Below, piece by piece: positions 17,792-25,983 of a DNA stretch of 64,000 bases (its first letter is position 1; every line of letters begins with the position of its first letter). The notes beneath the pieces were generated by a model. That model saw only the letters and a list, made by a program, of their open reading frames with translations. It had not been told where the DNA came from and ran no database searches. Made by a program: the position numbers and the translations under genes. Location: contig JADJUW010000001.1 of NCBI GenBank assembly GCA_016716835.1, forward strand, positions 1,384,001 through 1,448,000. Direction: 5' to 3'. The DNA comes from Myxococcales bacterium. Lineage in GTDB: Bacteria > Myxococcota_A > Polyangia > Haliangiales > Haliangiaceae.

Positions 17792-19608
17792 GTCGCGACA
17801 CCCCCGCCGGCGACGTGTTCGCGGCCAGCAATGCCCCACCGGATGCGGCGCTGCTGCGCCAGCTGGTGCCGTTTATCCGGCCCCACGCCCGCCTCCTATT
17901 TCTCAACTGGCTGCTGGTGCCGCTCACCGTCGCCTTCGAGCTCGCGCAGCCCTACATCGTCAAGCTGGCGTTTGTCGACCATATTGCCGCAGGCAAGCCT
18001 GAGGGGCTGGCGCGCCTGCTCATGCTGTTTGCCGCCCTCGTGGTGCTGCAGGGCATCAGCTCGTATTTCGAGCAATGGACGGTCCAGCTGCTCGGCCAGC
18101 GCACCATGCACGATCTGCGGCTCGCCGCCTACGACCACATCATGCGGCAGCGCGCCTCGTTTTTCGATCGCGTCGCGGTCGGGCGCCTGACCACCCGCAT
18201 CACCAGCGACATCGAGAACATCAACGAGATGTTCGCCCAAGGCGTGGTCACGATCTTCGCCGACACCGTGCGCATGATCGGCATCCTGGTCATCATGTTT
18301 ACGATCGATTTCCGCCTGAGCCTGGTCGTGCTCGCGACGTTTCCTTTTCTGTATTGGGTCGTGGCTTATGCGCGCAACGCGATGCGCGGCTCCTTTCGCG
18401 CGATCCGGCAACGCATCGCCGCGATGAATGGGCATGCCTACGAGCACCTCGCCGGCATTCGCATCGTGCAGACCTTGGGCCGGGGGCCCGCCGCCACCGC
18501 CGAATTTGACGTTCTCAATGCCGGCCATCGCGATGCCTACCTCGACTCGATCCGCGCCGACTCGGTGATGTATGCCGTGGTCGAAATGATCGGCGTGCTG
18601 GCGATCGCCGCCGTCGGCGTGTGGATCGCGCTGGCGCTGCGCGTCGACCATTCCACCATCGCCACCGTCGGCGTGGTGATCCTGTTTATCGAGTATTGCG
18701 GCAAGTTCTTTATGCCCATCCGCGACCTCTCGGCCAAGTACACCGTCTTGCAGAGCGCCACCGCCGCGCTCGAGCGCCTGCGCCAATTGCTCACCCACCA
18801 CGAGCCCGATGCGCCGGTCATCGCCGCGCCCGCGCCCGCCCAAACGCCTCCCGAGCCCGGCGCCCACATCGAATTTAGCCACGTCGGGTTTGGCTACCGC
18901 GACGGTGAGCCCATCTTGCGCGACGTCAGCCTCACGGTGGCGCCCAAGCAGACCATCGCGATCGTCGGGGCCACTGGCAGCGGCAAGTCGACGATTATCA
19001 AGCTGCTGACCCGCCTTTACGAATGCGACGCCGGCCACATCTACCTCGGCGGGCGGGATATCACGTCGATCGCGGGTGGCGACCTACGCCGCCGCATCTC
19101 GGTGATTTCGCAAGATGCGTTCTTTATCGCGGGGACGTTGCGCGAAAACATCGCGCTAGGCGCCGACATCGCGGACGACGCCATCGCCGCCGCGCTCGCG
19201 ACCCTTGGCGCCCAAGCCTTATTCGCGGCGCGAGGGCTGTCGCTCGATTCACCTATTGACGAGCGCGGCGGCAATCTCTCCGCGGGCGAACGCCAAATCG
19301 TCGCCTTCGCCAGGGCCTTGGTGCGCCAAAGCGACGTGCTCGTGCTCGACGAGGCAACCGCCCACATCGACCCCGAGGCCGAGCAGGCGATTGAACGCGG
19401 GCTCGCGGCCTTGGCGCGGCAGCAAACCAGCATCATCATCGCCCACCGCCTAAGCACCATCGCGCGCGCCGACCTGGTGCTCGTCATGCAACGCGGCGAG
19501 ATCGTCGAGCGCGGCACCTACGACGAGCTGGTCGCGGCCGGCGGCGCCTTTGCGGCGCTGCAGCGGTCGTTTGCCGCCAAAACGGTTTCATTGCCCGCGC
19601 CCGCATGA
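17788..19608 (+). CDS. ABC transporter permease/ATPase, catalytic-site subunit (MdlB/SmdB-like)
   Basis: A 606-aa half-transporter with an N-terminal six-helix exporter domain (from about residue 25 to 330) and a C-terminal nucleotide-binding domain. Walker A GATGSGKST is at about 394-402, and Walker B LVLDEAT carries the catalytic Glu (about residue 522). The signature is LSAGE rather than LSGGQ, and the switch His is in AHRLS. So this subunit brings the intact Walker B Glu and a weak signature, while its partner has an intact signature and no Glu: together they make one competent and one degenerate ATP site, as in known heterodimeric exporters. An AGGAG lies 5 nt before the ATG, which overlaps the upstream stop by 4 bases. 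A histidine kinase follows after 12 bp. Confidence 0.92.
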   Translation: MSRDTPAGDVFAASNAPPDAALLRQLVPFIRPHARLLFLNWLLVPLTVAFELAQPYIVKLAFVDHIAAGKPEGLARLLMLFAALVVLQGISSYFEQWTVQLLGQRTMHDLRLAAYDHIMRQRASFFDRVAVGRLTTRITSDIENINEMFAQGVVTIFADTVRMIGILVIMFTIDFRLSLVVLATFPFLYWVVAYARNAMRGSFRAIRQRIAAMNGHAYEHLAGIRIVQTLGRGPAATAEFDVLNAGHRDAYLDSIRADSVMYAVVEMIGVLAIAAVGVWIALALRVDHSTIATVGVVILFIEYCGKFFMPIRDLSAKYTVLQSATAALERLRQLLTHHEPDAPVIAAPAPAQTPPEPGAHIEFSHVGFGYRDGEPILRDVSLTVAPKQTIAIVGATGSGKSTIIKLLTRLYECDAGHIYLGGRDITSIAGGDLRRRISVISQDAFFIAGTLRENIALGADIADDAIAAALATLGAQALFAARGLSLDSPIDERGGNLSAGERQIVAFARALVRQSDVLVLDEATAHIDPEAEQAIERGLAALARQQTSIIIAHRLSTIARADLVLVMQRGEIVERGTYDELVAAGGAFAALQRSFAAKTVSLPAPA

Positions 19609-19620
19609 GAAACTGACGGC

Positions 19621-22056
19621 GTGAGCGCGTTGCTCCGTGCCCTAGAGCTGATGTCCGACGGCGTTTTGGTCGTCGAGGCGGCAGAGCCGCACGTTTGGAT
19701 GAACCTTGCCGCGCGGCGCATCTTTGGCGTCGAGCCGCAGACCGCGGTCACGACCACGGTGCTCAAGGAGCGTTTTAGCTTCTATCCGCAAGAGCTCGTG
19801 GCCTCGGCCGGCGAGATCCGGGAAGAGGTTGCCATCAATGGCGTGCGCTTTGAATCGGTCGTCACGCCATTTCAAGGCGCGGTCGTCTCGCGGACGAGTG
19901 AAGCGGCCGCGCGCGCCGCCACCGATGCCGACGTGGTGCGCGCGCCTTCAACCGACGGCACCATCGATGGCGCCATCATCGTCTTGCGCGCCATCGATAC
20001 CTCGGTGCGTGCCATCGAACGCAAGCGTGCCGAGGTCGCCTCGGAGCTCGCCCACGACCTGCGCTCGCCGCTAACTTCGATCGCCGGTGCCATCGAACTC
20101 GTCACCTCGGGCTATGCCGGCGAGCTCTCGCCCAAGCAATTACAATACCTCGATATGGCGAAGATTGCCGCCAACAAGATGACGCAGCTGCTCGACACGT
20201 TGTCCGAACAGACGCGCACGCCGCCGGCCCAAATCACGCTGGTGCCGATCGCGATGGACCTCGCGCACCTGGCAAAAGACGTGGTCAGCCGGTTCCGCGA
20301 CGTTGCCGCCAACAAAGAGGTGCGCGTCGATGTCGAGCTTGCGGCGCATTCGCTGCCGATTCACGGCGATCCGGGCCAGTTGTCGCAAGTGCTGGGGAAT
20401 CTGCTATCTAACGCGATCAAGTTCGCGCCGCGCGGCGGCCGCATTAGCATTGATGTGTTTGGACCGCCCGTGGTCGCCGATGCCGTCGGCGTTTCGGTGG
20501 CCAACGCGGGTGAACCCATTCCCGCCGCCGAGCGCGAACGCATCTTCGAAACCGGCGCCGCCGCCCGCCGCGTCGCCGGCACGGGCCTGGGCCTCGGCAT
20601 CTCGCGCGCCATCGTCGAAGCCCACGGCGGGCGAATCTGGGTCGACTCGAGCGAAAGCGGCACCAAGTTTATTCTCACCCTGCCGGCGCGCCCGACCAAG
20701 GCGCAAGCCTCGCTCGCCACGCATGTCCAGGCAGGCGCCGAAACCGCGCGCGTGCTCATCGTCGACGATGATCGCCACCGCGCCTATCTCACCAAGGGCA
20801 TGCTCATGGCGGCGGGGCACAAGGTCGACGTCGCGCACGATGCGGAATCGGCGCTGGCCACGGCCCGTCATGAACGCCACGCCCTGATCATCGTCGCCGC
20901 CATGGTCGACAGCGCCACCGCGTTAATCTCAACGTTCGATCACGACCCGGACACGCGCAAATCGGCAATTCTCGCCATCGTCGATGGGCCCACGGGTGGC
21001 GACATGTTGCTTGCGGGCGCCAAGGACATCTTGCAGCTGCCGTTGCGACCGACCGAGTTTCGCGAGACGTGCGAACGCTTGCTACGCGAATCGGCGCAGG
21101 CCGAGGCGCCGCGCATTCTCATCGTCGACGACGACGACGCCGCACGCGCGATCTGCCGCGAGGTGCTGTCTAGCCACGGCTACGCGGTGCGCGACGTCGC
21201 CAAGCCCGAGCTGGCAATTGCCGAGGCGCGGCGCTTCCGCCCCGACGTCATCCTGCTCGACGTCATCATGCCGGGCATTGACGGCTTTGGCCTCGCCGAG
21301 CGCATCCACGCCGATCCGGTGCTCAGCCTCACCACGTTGGTGTTTGTCTCCGCGCGCAGCGAAACCGCCGACAAGGTGCGGGCCTTTCGCTTCGGCGCCG
21401 AGGACTATATCGTTAAGCCGTTCGACGCCGCCGAGCTCACCGCACGCGTCGGCAAATGCATCGAGCGCAAGACGCGCGAGATTGGCGCCTCGCCCACCAC
21501 GCAACTCCCGGGCGCCGACGCGATCGAGGCCGAGGTCGACCGCCGACTCACCGACACCACGCGCCAAACCGTGTGTTGCTATCTCGATCTCGACAACTTA
21601 AAGGCCTACAACGACTATTACGGCTACGCCAAGGCCGACGGCGTCATCCGCCAGACCGCCGACCTCATTCGCGACATGGTCTCGCGCCATGGCAGCCCCG
21701 GCGATTTCGTCGGCCACATCGCCGGCGACGATTTTGTTTTTCTCTGCGACGCCGCGCGCGCTGATGAGTTATGCATCGCCATCTGCGAGCGCTTCGATCA
21801 CGTCATCCCGCTCTACTACAACAAAGAAGATCGCGCCCGCGGCTACATCGAAACCAAAGACCGCTGGGGCGTCATGCGCAAGTTCCAAACCATAAGCGTG
21901 TCGATCGCCGCCGTCTCGCTCTCCGCCGTGGATTCCTTCGCCAACCTCGCCACCGCCGCCGCCACCGGCAAGTCGATTGCAAAAGCGATTAACGGCTCTG
22001 CCTACGTCCGCGATGGCGAGCCGCTCCTGGCACACCGCCGCCCGACCGCGCAGTAG
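19621..22056 (+). CDS. Hybrid histidine kinase: PAS-like, HisKA, HATPase, degenerate REC, REC, degenerate GGDEF
   Basis: An 811-aa protein starting at GTG 19621, 12 bp after the ABC exporter and perhaps in its operon. Order: a short PAS-like sensor (residues 1-125), HisKA with the phosphorylated His145 in ELAHDLRSPL, and a HATPase with LSNAIKFAP and GTGLGLGISRAI. A first receiver (about 375-490) has Ala426 at the usual phospho-Asp position. A second receiver (about 495-615) keeps Asp547 in ILLDVIMPGIDG and the conserved Lys in VKPFD. A C-terminal GGDEF-like domain (about 625-800) has CYLDLDNLKAYNDYYGY, but its signature reads AGDDF (701-705). There are no membrane segments, so it is cytoplasmic. 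The GGDEF-like domain probably does not make c-di-GMP but could bind nucleotide or act as an output platform. Ligand and target unknown. Confidence 0.92.
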   Translation: MSALLRALELMSDGVLVVEAAEPHVWMNLAARRIFGVEPQTAVTTTVLKERFSFYPQELVASAGEIREEVAINGVRFESVVTPFQGAVVSRTSEAAARAATDADVVRAPSTDGTIDGAIIVLRAIDTSVRAIERKRAEVASELAHDLRSPLTSIAGAIELVTSGYAGELSPKQLQYLDMAKIAANKMTQLLDTLSEQTRTPPAQITLVPIAMDLAHLAKDVVSRFRDVAANKEVRVDVELAAHSLPIHGDPGQLSQVLGNLLSNAIKFAPRGGRISIDVFGPPVVADAVGVSVANAGEPIPAAERERIFETGAAARRVAGTGLGLGISRAIVEAHGGRIWVDSSESGTKFILTLPARPTKAQASLATHVQAGAETARVLIVDDDRHRAYLTKGMLMAAGHKVDVAHDAESALATARHERHALIIVAAMVDSATALISTFDHDPDTRKSAILAIVDGPTGGDMLLAGAKDILQLPLRPTEFRETCERLLRESAQAEAPRILIVDDDDAARAICREVLSSHGYAVRDVAKPELAIAEARRFRPDVILLDVIMPGIDGFGLAERIHADPVLSLTTLVFVSARSETADKVRAFRFGAEDYIVKPFDAAELTARVGKCIERKTREIGASPTTQLPGADAIEAEVDRRLTDTTRQTVCCYLDLDNLKAYNDYYGYAKADGVIRQTADLIRDMVSRHGSPGDFVGHIAGDDFVFLCDAARADELCIAICERFDHVIPLYYNKEDRARGYIETKDRWGVMRKFQTISVSIAAVSLSAVDSFANLATAAATGKSIAKAINGSAYVRDGEPLLAHRRPTAQ

Positions 22057-22166
22057 GCGCATCCGCCATCGGCGCAAGCATCCGTTTCACGACGCCAAGT
22101 CGGTTTGCCTTTCTCCCAATTGCAAAGACCGCTCATCACCAGTGGTGAAAACGATGGCGCCGTCGG

Positions 22167-23027
22167 CTAGAGGCCCGCTAACGCCGCCGCAATGCGCGCC
22201 TGCGCGGCCGGATTAAGACTGGCCAGCGAGGTTGACGTGTTCGCGGTTGCGCCCGAGGCCAGCGATGGGAACGCCTGCTTGAGATATTCTAGCCGTTGCA
22301 GCACGCCCTGCACCTTGGCGCGCGGTAGCCCTGCCGCTCGCAGCGATACCGCCACGCGTCGCGGCGAGATGCGTTCGATGAACTGGCGATTACCTTCGTC
22401 GATGGCGTGGCCGCCGCTCAGCTTCATGCGCAGCTGGCCGTAGGCTGGGACCCCGTCGCTCCCGGCATCGGGAAAGGTGTTGTAGCTATGGTCGATGGCG
22501 ACGAGCGACTTCTCGCCATCGTTGGTTTGCACCAACCAATTCCACGCGTGGCGATCAGGGTTTTGAATCAGGTAGTCAAAGACGTTGAGGCGGATAAGCT
22601 GCGGCACATCGGCAAAAAAGCTGTCAGCCATGATTTCATAGGTGGGCGACATGTCGCCTTGGACGAACGCTTGCCGCATCATCTTGGCCCCGCCCTCGGC
22701 GCTAGGGGTTACCGACGTTGGCGGCACGAAGTCAAAGCCAGCAGCCAAGCTCAGCGCGTACGCCGCCACCTCATGATCCACGGTGTGACGGTCGACCTTG
22801 GTTACGGCCTGGACCACCTTGCCGTTGCGTTGCGTAACCAAGCGCTTCCTTACGCCAGCATAGCTAGCGTGAGCCGAACCATCAGCCGCCCCCATGGCGC
22901 CGCGGCGCAATTCTGCGCGGGTGGTGGTCCACTTGGGTCTGGCGACCGCAGCGGTGCTCCAAAGGCTACATATGAGGGAAATGCCGGCGGCCCTCGCAAG
23001 CATGGCACTGAGTTTTGGGCTCCACAT
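22167..23027 (-). CDS. Exported kinase-fold protein (PI3/4-kinase/FAM20-like)
   Basis: A 286-aa protein with a signal peptide (hydrophobic about residues 9-25, cleavage near AVARP). The mature part carries a kinase-like pattern: Lys77 in AVTKVDRH, followed by HEVAAYALS (Glu86) and VPPT; then FDYLIQNPDRHAWNWLV (about 150-166), in which Asp158, His160 and Asn163 sit like a catalytic loop; then LVAIDHS with Asp179 as the metal-binding Asp. This order (K, E, NxDRHxxN, IDHS) is seen in PI3/4-kinase-like, HipA-like and FAM20-like proteins. A secreted atypical kinase is the best reading; activity and substrate are inferred, not shown. It diverges from another exported kinase-fold gene at 23220. Confidence 0.72.
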   Translation of the reverse strand: MWSPKLSAMLARAAGISLICSLWSTAAVARPKWTTTRAELRRGAMGAADGSAHASYAGVRKRLVTQRNGKVVQAVTKVDRHTVDHEVAAYALSLAAGFDFVPPTSVTPSAEGGAKMMRQAFVQGDMSPTYEIMADSFFADVPQLIRLNVFDYLIQNPDRHAWNWLVQTNDGEKSLVAIDHSYNTFPDAGSDGVPAYGQLRMKLSGGHAIDEGNRQFIERISPRRVAVSLRAAGLPRAKVQGVLQRLEYLKQAFPSLASGATANTSTSLASLNPAAQARIAAALAGL

Positions 23028-23219
23028 GCGGTCAAGCTAAGCAAATGGTATGCCACTTGGGGCCCCTGCCGCGGCCGTGCGCTGCTTCGTAAAAACGCCT
23101 TGGGCTGGCGACAACGAACCTCAGACCGCTGGGGCGCGCGCGACACGGCATCATCGAGTTGCGGCGGCTTAGCGTGCCGAGGGCGGCGTGGCATCCGGCT
23201 TGCACAGGTAGTTGACGCT
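23028..23219. other. Divergent intergenic region
   Basis: The 192 bp between two divergently transcribed exported-protein genes must hold both promoters. I see no clear sigma-70 hexamers, operator or repeat. An open frame on the plus strand crosses it from 22407, but that part lies antisense to the kinase-fold gene and looks non-coding. Confidence 0.4.
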
Positions 23220-24170
23220 ATGCGCTTGCTGACGCTTTCTATACTCACCGCGATCGTCGCATCCGTAGGCCCTGTGAACGTTGCGCGCGGTGACGGCGCG
23301 GCAAGGGTCAAGCCCGTTAGCCGCACGGATGCAGCCGTAGCGCGCCGAGGGTATGAGTGGAAGCGGTCTGGGTGGACGGCGGACGCGTATCTACTAAAAC
23401 CGCAGGGGACCGAAAACAAACGTTGGGTTTACAAGCGAATCAAGCCGATTATCTCGTCGGGCAATTTGATGCCCACCGAAGATCCGAGAATGCGGACGTT
23501 TTTCCGCGACATGAATATTTTCGTGATTGATGGCTTGCGGGAGGCTTCATCCTTTGCCGCTTACAAACATCTGTTGCCTAAACATAGGCGGTCGGGGCGG
23601 TTCGCGATGCTGCAAGAACTAGGCGAAGGAGTTCATTTTGATACGTTATCGAGCGAGGCCCAGATCCGCGCAAGCTCTGAGATAGAAGCGGTGCAGCATG
23701 CCGCGCGCGCCGCCTTGCCCGGCGTTGAGATCGACGTCAACAAAGGCAACATCTTGTTTTCGGCGGCTGGCGACGCAACCAGTCTTTACGATCCGGCAGG
23801 CGGTTGGTGGGCGCGCTTGATAGGCGATCGGGTCCGATCCGATCCTACGCTTACGGTAGACAAATTGATGGGTCCGTTTCTGGTAGACAACAGCGTGGCG
23901 GTCCGCTTTACCGGTGGTGCGCTCAAATTTGGCGATGGCTGGCTCGTCGCGAATGTCGCGCGGGGAAAGAGCTATATCGTCAAGCACGGGTTCAAAATGG
24001 CCTACGCCGCGCCCCACAAGCTCTCCGCACCGCAGCCGCTCTTCACGGTACTTGGACCACCCATCGAAGACGAATACGAAATTCGGCCAGGTGTCTACGA
24101 GCAGGGCTTCGAGCGCGGGACCTTAACCTGGGACCAAACTAACGGCACGCAAGTTGTTCTCGAACAGTAA
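23220..24170 (+). CDS. Exported kinase-like protein, unknown substrate
   Basis: A 316-aa protein. The start at ATG 23220 is chosen because a signal peptide begins there (MRLLTLSILTAIVASVG, cleavage near ARG); the frame is open further upstream only as a shadow. A protein-kinase-like layout can be traced: Lys72 in RWVYKRIKP, a hinge-like segment LQELGEGVHF (about 131-140), a catalytic-loop-like VEIDVNKGNILF (Asp172, Asn177) and a DFG-like LYDPAG (Asp191). After residue 195 comes a C-terminal part of about 120 residues that I do not recognise. The neighbour at 22167-23027 is also an exported kinase-like protein on the other strand. Kinase activity is an inference from the spacing of these residues; a pseudokinase is possible. 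Confidence 0.65.
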   Translation: MRLLTLSILTAIVASVGPVNVARGDGAARVKPVSRTDAAVARRGYEWKRSGWTADAYLLKPQGTENKRWVYKRIKPIISSGNLMPTEDPRMRTFFRDMNIFVIDGLREASSFAAYKHLLPKHRRSGRFAMLQELGEGVHFDTLSSEAQIRASSEIEAVQHAARAALPGVEIDVNKGNILFSAAGDATSLYDPAGGWWARLIGDRVRSDPTLTVDKLMGPFLVDNSVAVRFTGGALKFGDGWLVANVARGKSYIVKHGFKMAYAAPHKLSAPQPLFTVLGPPIEDEYEIRPGVYEQGFERGTLTWDQTNGTQVVLEQ

Positions 24171-24179
24171 ATCCGAGAC

Positions 24180-24207
24180 GGTGGCATGACGGTCGCCCTT
24201 TGCCACC
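24180..24207. terminator. Hairpin between convergent genes, possible terminator
   Basis: GGTGGCA (24180-24186) and TGCCACC (24201-24207) form a perfect 7-bp stem with a 14-nt loop, between the ends of the convergent genes at 24170 and 24227. No clear run of T follows on either strand, so intrinsic termination is uncertain. Confidence 0.35.
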
Positions 24208-24226
24208 CGTAATTGACCTTTCTAGT

Positions 24227-25078
24227 TTATTGTTCGGCGGGCGGGTCGATGTGCTCGTCGATCCACGCCATGTGTGCCGAGAGCCGCACGTCATAGGTAT
24301 AGCTAGGCGTCCCATCGGTCGGCGCAAGCGCATGATGAACGCTAACCTGGACGAGCCGCGTGCGTGACTTGCGTATCATGCCGGGGCCGCCGCTATCGCC
24401 CGCGCGAATGCCGATATCTCTCCGTTCAACATGACAGACGTACTTGTCGTCGGGCACTTCGTCAATTGCTTCGCTGCCAGGGGCGTCCGCGTACATGTAA
24501 TCTTCGACGGTGTCACAACCCTTGGCCTTTTGGGTAATCGTCCGCAACGCGCCCGCGGTCGCGGCGTCTTCCGCGAGCACCGCGCCAAAGCCAGCATGGA
24601 CAATTTTGGCGCCCAGGCCTGCGGCGGCGTCAGCGCGATTTAATTCCATCAAAGGCACATCGACGGCCGGCTCTTTGAGGTAGACCAGCGCCACGTCAAA
24701 GCGCTCGCCTTCGAACGTTGAAAGGTCAAAGCTTGGATGAATCAGGATGCGGTCAACCTCGTAGTCCACCGAGGCTTCTCGGAACGGGTCGACGCTGCCG
24801 GTCGCAACTAGCAAATTTTTTGGATTCGCGAGGTCAACGCAATGCGCCGCCGTTAAAACGGTTTGTGGCGCGATCAGCGTGCCCGTGCAATCAGGGCCGC
24901 GATAGTTCTTTCGAATGAACGCAACGACGCTCGGAAACTCATTTGGCTTGGCCAATCTGCCGCCAGCAATCTTGTCCGCGTCCTCATCGCCATCTCGTTC
25001 CGAGGGCGCGGCATCCAAGCAACCGATTGCCAACATGCCACTTAAGATTATGGTCGATACACCGTGTCGCTTACGCAT
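24227..25078 (-). CDS. Trypsin-like serine protease, lipoprotein
   Basis: The start is ATG 25078: a GGAGG lies 6 nt upstream and the lipoprotein signal begins there (lipobox LAIGC, Cys20). The frame extends to 25141, but those 21 residues are unlikely. The S1 (chymotrypsin-fold) domain starts at KIAGGRLAKPNEFPSVV (compare IVGG in trypsin). The triad is visible: His79 in TAAHC, Asp128 in FDVALVYL, Ser229 in GDSGGP. An acidic linker (SERDGDEDADK) between the lipid anchor and the domain may be a pro-segment. Four cysteines besides the lipidated one could form disulfides (64/80 and 188/215). It is probably anchored in the outer or inner membrane, facing the periplasm or outside. Substrate unknown. 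Confidence 0.92.
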   Translation of the reverse strand: MRKRHGVSTIILSGMLAIGCLDAAPSERDGDEDADKIAGGRLAKPNEFPSVVAFIRKNYRGPDCTGTLIAPQTVLTAAHCVDLANPKNLLVATGSVDPFREASVDYEVDRILIHPSFDLSTFEGERFDVALVYLKEPAVDVPLMELNRADAAAGLGAKIVHAGFGAVLAEDAATAGALRTITQKAKGCDTVEDYMYADAPGSEAIDEVPDDKYVCHVERRDIGIRAGDSGGPGMIRKSRTRLVQVSVHHALAPTDGTPSYTYDVRLSAHMAWIDEHIDPPAEQ

Positions 25079-25279
25079 GGAGAGCCTCCGACTGACCCGG
25101 TACCACAAAACGTGCCTAACGAAGCCAAAAACAAATTGCACGGCTGATCGCTAGCGGGCAAACGTCGCAGCCCCACCATTTCATGCTGGCTACGCGAGTC
25201 GCCATTGCGCTGCAATGAACCTTTGACGAAGTGCCACCCAGTATTGAACTGCCTAATTGCGCTAGCCTATGATGGCGCG

Positions 25280-25921
25280 ATGAAGCATGTACTCATTGCC
25301 GTTGCGCTTTGCGCCCATTCTGTAGCGGCGTGCGACATGGTTACGGGCAATGGCGTTGCCAAGACCGAAGCACGTGACGTCGCCAATTTCTCAGCGATTG
25401 AGCTGGCGGGCTCCATCGAGGCCCAGGTTGCGTTTGGCGAGGCTTTTACGGTGACGGTTAGCGGCGACGAAAACCTCGTGCCCTTGGTGCGCACCACCGT
25501 CGTAGGCGGCGCCTTGCAGATTTCGACCCAAGGCAGCTACCGCACCAAGCTGCCGCTGCGCGTCAGCATTGTCATGCCCGCGCTCTCGGCACTTGAGATT
25601 ACGGGATCGGGACGCGCCGTCGTGCAGAACGTGCGGGCGAAGGCGCTCAAGATTCAGCTGTCTGGCTCAGGGCATCTTGAAATTTCCGGCGCAGCGGATG
25701 CTGTGAGCCTTGTTATCTCTGGCTCTGGGGATGTTAGTGGTCGAGGCTTTACCGCCGCCAACGCCGACGTTGCGATTAGCGGCTCTGGCACCGTAGAGAT
25801 TGCCGCCACGACGCGTTTGGTCGCGAACATCAGCGGCTCTGGCTCGCTTCGCTATCGGGGGCCAGTTAACGACGTCGCCTCGACTGTGACTGGATCGGGC
25901 AGCGTCACACGGCTTGACTAG
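25280..25921 (+). CDS. DUF2807 (GIN-domain) lipoprotein
   Basis: A 213-aa protein from ATG 25280 (the frame opens at 25205, but the signal peptide begins at MKHVLIAVALCAHSVAAC, whose last residues form a lipobox). The mature protein begins like the family (RDVANFSAIELAGSIEAQVAFGE) and continues as a right-handed beta-helix marked by repeated SGSG or TGSG turns about every 18-24 residues: ITGSGRAVV, LSGSGHLEI, ISGSGDVSG, ISGSGTVEI, ISGSGSLRY, VTGSGSVTR. DUF2807 proteins are exported beta-helices, often called auto-transporter adhesin head-GIN domains; their function is not well established. It ends 62 bp before the next lipoprotein gene on the same strand. Confidence 0.88.
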   Translation: MKHVLIAVALCAHSVAACDMVTGNGVAKTEARDVANFSAIELAGSIEAQVAFGEAFTVTVSGDENLVPLVRTTVVGGALQISTQGSYRTKLPLRVSIVMPALSALEITGSGRAVVQNVRAKALKIQLSGSGHLEISGAADAVSLVISGSGDVSGRGFTAANADVAISGSGTVEIAATTRLVANISGSGSLRYRGPVNDVASTVTGSGSVTRLD

Positions 25922-25983
25922 CGAGCCGCGACGGCGCCCAAACAGCAGTGGATTTTATGGTCGCACTGCGATAAACGCGTGCA

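Noticed and set aside
17896..19038. Minus-strand frame of 380 aa opposite the second ABC subunit
   Set aside because: Rich in His, Asp and Gln in the way expected from the complement of a high-GC gene; the plus strand has every ABC motif.
22120..22160. Short hairpin TCACC-AGT-GGTGA followed by AAAA between the hybrid kinase and kinase-fold genes
   Set aside because: Stem of only 5 bp and the A run is on the wrong side for the plus-strand gene; too weak to call a terminator.
22407..23219. Upstream in-frame extension of the exported kinase-like gene (a 587-aa frame in total)
   Set aside because: This part lies antisense to the other kinase-fold gene and shows no domain; a signal peptide begins at ATG 23220.
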